Shown here: piece after piece, positions 6,035-10,423 of the stretch
How the letters are laid out: each line of letters opens with the position of its first letter
How positions within the stretch are numbered: the stretch's first letter is position 1
Source: RGIG5579 sp045580105
GTDB lineage: Bacteria > Bacillota > Clostridia > Oscillospirales > SIG627
Direction: 5' to 3'
Assembly: GCA_045580105.1 (NCBI GenBank)
Contig: JAZNNH010000020.1
Location: 1-10,423 of the forward strand
DNA: 10,423 nucleotides
Notes under the pieces: model-generated
The model's input: the letters and a program-made list of their open reading frames with translations, nothing else
What the model was told of the DNA's origin: nothing
Databases searched by the model: none
Program-made: the position numbers and the translations under genes

Positions 6035-7111
6035 TCATCGATTTTTCAGCTCTTGCACAAAGCTCTTGACACTTTCTTCAAACTTTGAAAAATCCAATGC
6101 TGCCGTATACATCTTTTCCAGCTCGAAATGCGTTTTTTGTGCATCCGAAAATGCCTCTATCGCACCGGATCGCAACATATCAGCACACCTCTTTCCGAAT
6201 TTCATTTTTTGTTTGTGTTCTTTTGTTTTTTCTTTATCAATAAATCTTGCCATATTGATATAATGATACTGCTTGTCACAAAGCTCCTTTTCGTAATCGC
6301 GCTGACCAATGACAAATGTTAATTTTTGCTCCGGAAAATAGAGTGCATCGATCAGATCGGGAAATTGACAGGATCGGCTGTAAGTCATTTGCTGGCGTTT
6401 TGCCAACGCCTTATCATAGAGCTTTTGCAGATAGAAATTTGCGGAGAAAGAGAAGTCTTCTATAACGTAAACTTGAGTACTGTTGTTGATGAAGGTATCC
6501 AGTTTTTGACATCCGCATCCGTTGATCGCTCCGATCAGACGAACACTTGTTTTTGCGTCGCTTTCCTTTTTAAAATGTTGTTTTGCAATTCGATCAATGC
6601 TTGCATTCATCTTTTCTTTGATTAAAAAGGAATCCGTCAGTTTTTGAAGATCGGATTCTATTTCACCGCACGCCATCAAGAATTGATAGCCCCTTTTAAA
6701 ATGACGCTTTTTATCCTTGATAAGAGAAATGATCTCATTCTTTTTTTCAAACAGTTTGCTTCGATCCCAAAAAGCACCGGTGTTGATGATGCTTTCCACA
6801 ACACCGGGATAAATCGGATCCGACAGATGCGGCGCGGTTCCGTCCAGAATCGCCATCTTCTTTTCGGGGATCAAAACGGCATCAAGGGATTTTGGGTCAG
6901 ACGAGCACAAGAATTCTTCAACCGTAAAGCCCGCGTCTTGCGCCATCTTGGAAACAATCCGCATAAAGCTGGATTTTCCGGTTCCGGGGCCGCCTTTCAA
7001 AATATAAATGCTCTCCAAAACATCGGGAGAAAAAATATCTTGAAAATAGCTTTGGAAGCCCTTTGCTGTGTTTGCGGCGGCAAAATATGTACTTGGATTC
7101 ATTTCAATCAT
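6035..7111 (-). CDS. Two-repeat P-loop ATPase (PRK06851-like), second P-loop degenerate
   Basis: A 358-residue cytoplasmic protein with a clear Walker A, LKGGPGTGKSSFM (38-50, Lys46), and a Walker-B-like KMAILDGTAPH (85-95). It resembles the uncharacterised PRK06851 group of clostridial and Bacillus ATPases; that assignment is from memory. The first half (7-95) appears repeated in the second (190-270). YILKGGPGTGKSSFM aligns with YVIEDFSFSANFYLQ, DPKSLDAVLIPEKKMAIL aligns with FPDLIDALYFPEQKLTFV, and the preceding AAANTAKGF aligns with GAINGCGC. The second copy has lost the P-loop Gly/Lys residues and the Walker B Asp, so only the N-terminal half should bind ATP. A long helical region (118-185) links the halves and charged helices end the protein. 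The ATG is preceded by GAGAGG at about 8 nt, inside a hairpin. It lies 57 bp after the helicase gene and may share its transcript. Biological role unknown. Confidence 0.85.
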   Translation of the reverse strand: MIEMNPSTYFAAANTAKGFQSYFQDIFSPDVLESIYILKGGPGTGKSSFMRIVSKMAQDAGFTVEEFLCSSDPKSLDAVLIPEKKMAILDGTAPHLSDPIYPGVVESIINTGAFWDRSKLFEKKNEIISLIKDKKRHFKRGYQFLMACGEIESDLQKLTDSFLIKEKMNASIDRIAKQHFKKESDAKTSVRLIGAINGCGCQKLDTFINNSTQVYVIEDFSFSANFYLQKLYDKALAKRQQMTYSRSCQFPDLIDALYFPEQKLTFVIGQRDYEKELCDKQYHYINMARFIDKEKTKEHKQKMKFGKRCADMLRSGAIEAFSDAQKTHFELEKMYTAALDFSKFEESVKSFVQELKNR

Positions 7112-7116
7112 AAAAT

Positions 7117-7163
7117 AGGCCTCTCTTCAAAAATACTTATTGTATTTTATGAAAAAGAGGCCT
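7117..7163 (-). promoter_or_regulatory. Long hairpin covering the ribosome binding site of the ATPase gene
   Basis: AGGCCTCT (7117-7124) and AGAGGCCT (7156-7163) are perfect 8-bp arms. Inside them AAAATAC (7130-7136) and GTATTTT (7142-7148) form a second 7-bp stem around a 5-nt loop, and bases between (TTC with GAA) can also pair. In the leftward transcript the hairpin begins a few bases after the helicase stop and its 3' arm includes GAGAGG, the ribosome binding site of the next gene. The following TATTTT is a poor terminator tract; on the plus strand TTTTT follows. Confidence 0.7.
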
Positions 7164-7168
7164 TTTTG

Positions 7169-9583
7169 TTACGATTCTTTTTTCAGTTTTGCATAAGTAG
7201 CCATTAGTTTCTTTTCGCCTGCGTGATCGAAGCGAATCACGTATAAGGTATCAGAACCATAGTCTTTGGTATCCAGAATGGTACCTGCACCGAAGATGGA
7301 ATGGATCACGCGATCATCCTTCGAAAAACGCTCCGTCTTTTGAGGATTGGGAGATGAAAAGTTTGGTTTTGGGGTTTTGTAGTTGGATGTAGCAGAAACT
7401 TTTTTCTGAAAGGTGGTAACGGAATAAACCTTGGGATGATAAAAATCGTTTCCGCTTTTGTAAAAGTCGTATTCCGACTTGGCTTGCGGCTGAAATTCTT
7501 GCATATCAAGATAATTTTCCGGTATTTCGCGAATAAATCGCGAAATGTCATTTGCGTTGGTTCGACCGTAAAGCATACGGTGGTGACAGCAAGTGATAAA
7601 TAGCTCTTCCTTTGCACGGGTCATGGCAACGTAGGCGAGCCTGCGTTCCTCCTCAAGGTCAGACAAGGTAGCAGCGGACTGGGGAGAGGGGAAAAGATTT
7701 TCTTCCATACCGGCAAGAAAGACAACGGGGAACTCCAAGCCCTTTGCCGCGTGAACCGTCATCAAAACCGCACTGTCTGCGCTTTTGTCGTAGTTATCAA
7801 CGTCACTGACCAAGGCAATTTCTTCGAGAAATCCGCACAAGGTAGGATGCTCGCTACGCTCTTCATAGTAGCGCGCAGAGGAGATCAGTTCATCCACGTT
7901 CTTTCGTCTTTCCTCGTTTTCATCTCCGATCAGCGTTTCCATATATCCGCTTTCGTCAATGATTTTATGAACCAATTCAGAGGGGAGATGCTCCGAAGAA
8001 AAATCGCTTAAGAGGTCAATCAGTCGTACAAAGCCGCTGACCTTTGCATAGCTGCGTTTGATTTCTTCATAGTCACCACAATGGCGCAGAACGTCATAAA
8101 CCGACGTTCCGGTTGAGGAAGCAATAAATTTTACCTTGTCAACGGTCGCTTGTCCGATTCCTCGCTTCGGAACGTTGATGATGCGGCTCATACTGATAAA
8201 ATCAGACTTGTTATGAATAAAACGCAGATACGCAAGAATATCTTTGACTTCCGCGTGGTCATAGAACCTTAAGCCCGAAAGCAGGCGATGGGGAAGAGCA
8301 GACTTCGTAAAGACCGTTTCGAGAATATTGGACTGTGCTTTGGTTCGGTATAAAACCGCAAAATCACGAAAACGTCTTCCTTCCCTTGCAACCAACTCAG
8401 AAATCGTTTCCGCAATATAGACGGCTTCTTTTTCTTGATCCTCCAGCTGTCTGACCGCAACACGGCGGCCGGCGGAACCGGAGCTCCAAAGAGTTTTTCC
8501 TCTTCTGGATTCGTTATTGGCAATCACTGCGTTCGCGGCAGAAATAATACATTTTGTGGAGCGATAATTTTGTTCTAAGAGAACGACGTTGGTGTTTTTA
8601 AACTGCTTATCAAAGTTTAAAATATTCTCTACAGCGGCACCGCGGAATTTATAAATGCTTTGGTCATCATCCCCAACGACCATCACGTTTTGATGTCCCT
8701 GCGAAATCAGTTTCATCAAAAGATATTGGGCGTGGTTGGTGTCTTGATACTCATCCACAAGGACATATTTGAATTTCTTTTGACACCAAGATAATACGTC
8801 CGGATTGTTTCGGAGCAGCATCACGGTTTGAGCAATCAAGTCATCAAAGTCCATCGCATTGGCGGCGGTCAGATTCTTTTGATATTGTTTAAAAATCTTT
8901 GCAAATCTGCGTCGTTTTTCACTGCCTTGATTTCGAGTTTCAAACTCCTCGGGTGTAAGCAATTCATTTTTTGCTTTGGAAATGGCATTCATAACGGATT
9001 TTGGCGTGATTTCCTGATCTTCAATTTCATTTTCTTTCAGAATGCCGGCAATCAGTTTTTTGCAATCGTCTTGGTCGTAAATGATAAAATCACTGCCATA
9101 TTCTAAATAGGAGGAAAAGCGACGCAAGAGCCGAACACAAATCGAGTGGAACGTTCCTGCCCAAATTTCAGCGGAAGCGCTACCAACCTCAAGTCTTAAG
9201 CGTTCTTTGATTTCGTTGGCTGCTTTGTTGGTAAAGGTGATGGCAAGGATGCGGTCGGGTGGACAGGGATCCTGCGCAAATCCGCTAATGATAGGCAAGA
9301 TAACGTTTTTATCGTATAACGAAACGTTGTTTGCAATATGGGAAAGCATCGCGATTTCATCCTCTGAAACCGCGACACTGGTGTTTGTGTGATACGCATT
9401 ACCAAAACGAATCAAGTAGGAAATACGATTGACAAGTACCGTTGTCTTTCCGCTTCCGGCGCCGGCAATGACCAAAACAGGACCGTCCGGAGAAAAGACG
9501 GCCTCTTGTTGTTTTTCATTTAAAAACGAATAATAAGCTCTGAACAGAGCTTTCTTTATTTCTTGCAAATCCACGCTTATCAT
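7169..9583 (-). CDS. pcrA: UvrD/PcrA-like ATP-dependent 3'-5' DNA helicase
   Basis: An SF1A helicase of about 804 residues, which unwinds DNA in repair and removes RecA or stalled complexes. Motifs in order (numbered from the ATG): Q-motif NEKQQEAV (22-29), Walker A GAGSGKTT (41-48), Ia ILAITFTNKAANEI (112-125), GTFHSICVRLL, Walker B LVDEYQDT (275-282), III VVGDDDQSIYKFRG (302-315), IV LEQNYRST (336-343), V TVHAAKGLEFPVVF (609-622), VI RRLAYVAMTRAKEEL (647-661), and a PcrA-type Tudor-like tail (about 755-800). Between Walker A and Ia there are some 45 extra residues (about 61-109, ending DPCPPDR), making it longer than the usual 720-740. The start is uncertain: AAGGAG (9591-9586) is 2 nt from this ATG but 11 nt from a GTG at 9574. 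It has its own promoter, is divergent from the SLOG gene, and is followed by the ATPase gene. Confidence 0.96.
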   Translation of the reverse strand: MISVDLQEIKKALFRAYYSFLNEKQQEAVFSPDGPVLVIAGAGSGKTTVLVNRISYLIRFGNAYHTNTSVAVSEDEIAMLSHIANNVSLYDKNVILPIISGFAQDPCPPDRILAITFTNKAANEIKERLRLEVGSASAEIWAGTFHSICVRLLRRFSSYLEYGSDFIIYDQDDCKKLIAGILKENEIEDQEITPKSVMNAISKAKNELLTPEEFETRNQGSEKRRRFAKIFKQYQKNLTAANAMDFDDLIAQTVMLLRNNPDVLSWCQKKFKYVLVDEYQDTNHAQYLLMKLISQGHQNVMVVGDDDQSIYKFRGAAVENILNFDKQFKNTNVVLLEQNYRSTKCIISAANAVIANNESRRGKTLWSSGSAGRRVAVRQLEDQEKEAVYIAETISELVAREGRRFRDFAVLYRTKAQSNILETVFTKSALPHRLLSGLRFYDHAEVKDILAYLRFIHNKSDFISMSRIINVPKRGIGQATVDKVKFIASSTGTSVYDVLRHCGDYEEIKRSYAKVSGFVRLIDLLSDFSSEHLPSELVHKIIDESGYMETLIGDENEERRKNVDELISSARYYEERSEHPTLCGFLEEIALVSDVDNYDKSADSAVLMTVHAAKGLEFPVVFLAGMEENLFPSPQSAATLSDLEEERRLAYVAMTRAKEELFITCCHHRMLYGRTNANDISRFIREIPENYLDMQEFQPQAKSEYDFYKSGNDFYHPKVYSVTTFQKKVSATSNYKTPKPNFSSPNPQKTERFSKDDRVIHSIFGAGTILDTKDYGSDTLYVIRFDHAGEKKLMATYAKLKKES

Positions 9584-9585
9584 CA

Positions 9586-9591
9586 CTCCTT
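9586..9591 (-). promoter_or_regulatory. Ribosome binding site that leaves the helicase start ambiguous
   Basis: AAGGAG on the minus strand is the only good Shine-Dalgarno here. The ATG at 9583 is 2 nt away, too close for usual initiation, while the in-frame GTG at 9574 is 11 nt away and usable. The GTG may therefore be the real start, shortening the protein by three residues. Confidence 0.6.
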
Positions 9592-9603
9592 CGTTTCGAT
9601 CCC

Positions 9604-9632
9604 ATTATACATTAATTTGATTCAAAAGTAAA
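9604..9632 (-). promoter_or_regulatory. Candidate sigma-A promoter of the helicase gene
   Basis: On the minus strand a perfect TATAAT (9609-9604) with TTTACT (9632-9627, 4/6) 17 nt upstream. The predicted start near 9597 gives a leader of about 14-23 nt, depending on the start codon used. Confidence 0.65.
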
Positions 9633-9658
9633 GGTTGTGGCATCGAAATTTGATTTCC

Positions 9659-9687
9659 TTGATTTTTATTTTTTTGCGTGCTATACT
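9659..9687 (+). promoter_or_regulatory. Extended -10 sigma-A promoter of the SLOG gene
   Basis: TTGATT (9659-9664), a 17-nt spacer and TATACT (9682-9687) preceded by TGC, an extended -10 element. The predicted start near 9694 is about 15 nt before the ATG at 9709. It is back-to-back with the helicase promoter, with 26 bp between the two -35 boxes. Confidence 0.75.
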
Positions 9688-9708
9688 AAGAAAAATGTGA
9701 GGTTAATT

Positions 9709-10224
9709 ATGATTCGTAAAATCCATTCTTGCTCCTTTACCGGTCATCGTCCCCGTAGTTTTTCTTTTGGCTTTGATGAAAATTCAGAAGAATTTCAGCT
9801 TTTACAAAGCCGAATTCGCAATGCCGTTATCCAAGTTTGCAATCTCGGCTGTCGCACGTTTTACTGCGGAATGGCGGAGGGAGCAGATCTTTGGTGTGCC
9901 GAAATTGTTCTTGATATGAAAAATCAGTTCAATCCACCGCTCAAAGTCATCCCCGTCATCCCTTTTTTGGCACAATCAAAAACCATGTCAAAACAAAATC
10001 TGCTGCGCTACCGTCGGGTGATGAAAGAAGCCGACGTCCGCTATCTGGTATCGCCCCGTTTCACCAAGCTTTGCTTTTTAAAGCGCAACCGTTTTTTGGT
10101 TGACCGTGCAGATGCCTTGATCGCGATTTATAGAGAAGGCGCCACGCGTTCCGGAACCGCCCAAACCATGCGTTTTGCAAAACAGAAAGGGAAAAAAATC
10201 TTTAATATTATGATTGAGGAATAA
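9709..10224 (+). CDS. SLOG-superfamily protein (YpsA/DUF1273-like)
   Basis: A 171-residue Rossmann-like protein of the SLOG superfamily, closest in pattern to the DUF1273/YpsA group of Firmicutes. Signatures are FTGHRP near the N-terminus (10-15), FYCGMAEGADLWCAEIVL (51-68), where the GMAEGAD loop is expected to bind a nucleotide-like ligand, IPVIPF (81-86), and a C-terminal LVDRADALIAIYREG (130-144) with GATRSGTAQTMRFAKQKGKKI. Bacillus YpsA has been linked to cell division; most clostridial relatives are uncharacterised. The ATG is set by GTGAGG (9697-9702) 6 nt upstream; the frame is open back to 9637 but that stretch contains the promoter. It is monocistronic and ends at a strong terminator. 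No effector or membrane partner lies beside it, so the defence-type roles proposed for some SLOG proteins have no contextual support here. Confidence 0.9.
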   Translation: MIRKIHSCSFTGHRPRSFSFGFDENSEEFQLLQSRIRNAVIQVCNLGCRTFYCGMAEGADLWCAEIVLDMKNQFNPPLKVIPVIPFLAQSKTMSKQNLLRYRRVMKEADVRYLVSPRFTKLCFLKRNRFLVDRADALIAIYREGATRSGTAQTMRFAKQKGKKIFNIMIEE

Positions 10225-10230
10225 AAAAAT

Positions 10231-10262
10231 AAACCCGTTTGGGTTTCTTTTTTTGTTTTTTT
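10231..10262. terminator. Bidirectional intrinsic terminator
   Basis: AAACCC (10231-10236), loop GTTT, GGGTTT (10241-10246), then CTTTTTTTG and more T on the plus strand. On the minus strand the same stem is followed by ATTTTTTTA. It lies 7 bp after the SLOG stop and immediately after the stop of the convergent membrane protein, serving both. Confidence 0.9.
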
Positions 10263-10264
10263 AT

Positions 10265-10423
10265 TTACTTTGTTTTCGACAGATCGGACAGGGTATTTGC
10301 TCCAAAGTAGACAAAGGCAAAATAGGTTAAGAAGTTTGCGCAAATAAAGGTCATTGTGCATCTGACAACATAAATTGCCGTTCCTTTCACAAAGAAAAGT
10401 GCTGTAATGGCAATGGCAATGGC
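10265..10423 (-). CDS. C-terminal end of an unidentified membrane protein (5' end outside window)
   Basis: Read leftward from the right edge, the frame is open for 52 codons to a TAA at 10267-10265. The segment is strongly hydrophobic: an AIAIAITALFF stretch, a short KGTAIYVVRC turn, then a helix of about 20 residues (MTFICANFLTYFAFVYFGA) and a polar tail NTLSDLSKTK. That is one and a half transmembrane segments of a longer protein. No family motif is visible, so the function cannot be called. The shared terminator directly after the stop supports a real gene end. Confidence 0.7.
   Translation of the reverse strand, partial: AIAIAITALFFVKGTAIYVVRCTMTFICANFLTYFAFVYFGANTLSDLSKTK

Noticed and set aside
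7117..7163. The inverted repeat as a miniature transposable element
   Set aside because: No target-site duplication is evident, it is only 47 bp, and the helicase stop and ATPase ribosome binding site are fitted to it, which suits a regulatory hairpin better.
6644..7207. Rightward 187-codon frame opposite the ATPase gene
   Set aside because: It is a shadow of a clearly coding minus-strand gene and ends beyond the hairpin without any domain signal.
9637..9708. Upstream start for the SLOG protein
   Set aside because: The stretch contains the extended -10 promoter; the ATG at 9709 has GTGAGG 6 nt upstream.
9709..10224. SLOG protein next to a UvrD-like helicase as a defence system
   Set aside because: The helicase is an ordinary full-length PcrA with a Tudor-like tail, the two genes are divergent, and there is no nuclease, TIR, membrane effector or cyclase nearby. 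The SLOG type is the common YpsA-like one.

Overview
The window looks like chromosomal housekeeping DNA from a low-to-moderate-GC Firmicute of the class Clostridia, plausibly an Oscillospirales/Ruminococcaceae-type gut lineage. The evidence is strong AGGAGG-type ribosome binding sites, sigma-A promoters with 17-nt spacers, a PcrA helicase with a Tudor-like tail and an insertion I associate with Oscillospirales UvrD proteins, a lipoprotein signal, and a DUF4363-like fragment. The taxon is an inference, not a database result. I see no tRNA, rRNA, CRISPR array, intact mobile element or defence island.

Layout. (1) Positions 1-600: the end of a rightward gene (DUF4363-like) collides with a leftward gene for a small membrane-anchored protein, and the two overlap by 41 bp. 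(2) 691-1643: a leftward ComEC-type metallo-beta-lactamase-fold lipoprotein with a long structured leader. (3) 1652-4148: a rightward pair, a YgjP-like zinc metalloprotease followed by the radical-SAM protein YgiQ, driven by a near-consensus promoter that lies back-to-back with that of the lipoprotein. (4) 4174-6007: a leftward two-gene operon, an O-antigen ligase/polymerase-type membrane protein translationally coupled to Maf. A hairpin containing both stop codons separates Maf from ygiQ. (5) 6035-9632: a leftward pair, a PcrA/UvrD-like helicase followed by a two-repeat P-loop ATPase whose second P-loop is degenerate. A long hairpin that includes the second gene's ribosome binding site separates them. 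(6) 9659-10224: a rightward SLOG-superfamily (YpsA/DUF1273-like) protein, divergent from the helicase. (7) 10265-10423: the C-terminal end of a leftward membrane protein, convergent on a bidirectional terminator.

The genes do not form one recognisable pathway. Themes are genome and nucleotide maintenance (helicase, Maf), cell-envelope glycan (Wzy-type protein) and proteins of poorly known role (YgjP, YgiQ, SLOG, the P-loop ATPase). No gap between genes exceeds about 175 bases. The least ordinary signals are regulatory and structural: the dyad formed by the two divergent -35 boxes at 1637-1658, the leader hairpin with a TTGA overlap upstream of the lipoprotein, the hairpin over the ribosome binding site at 7117-7163, several very short predicted 5' leaders, and the decayed second ATPase repeat. 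I found no convincing new multi-gene system.
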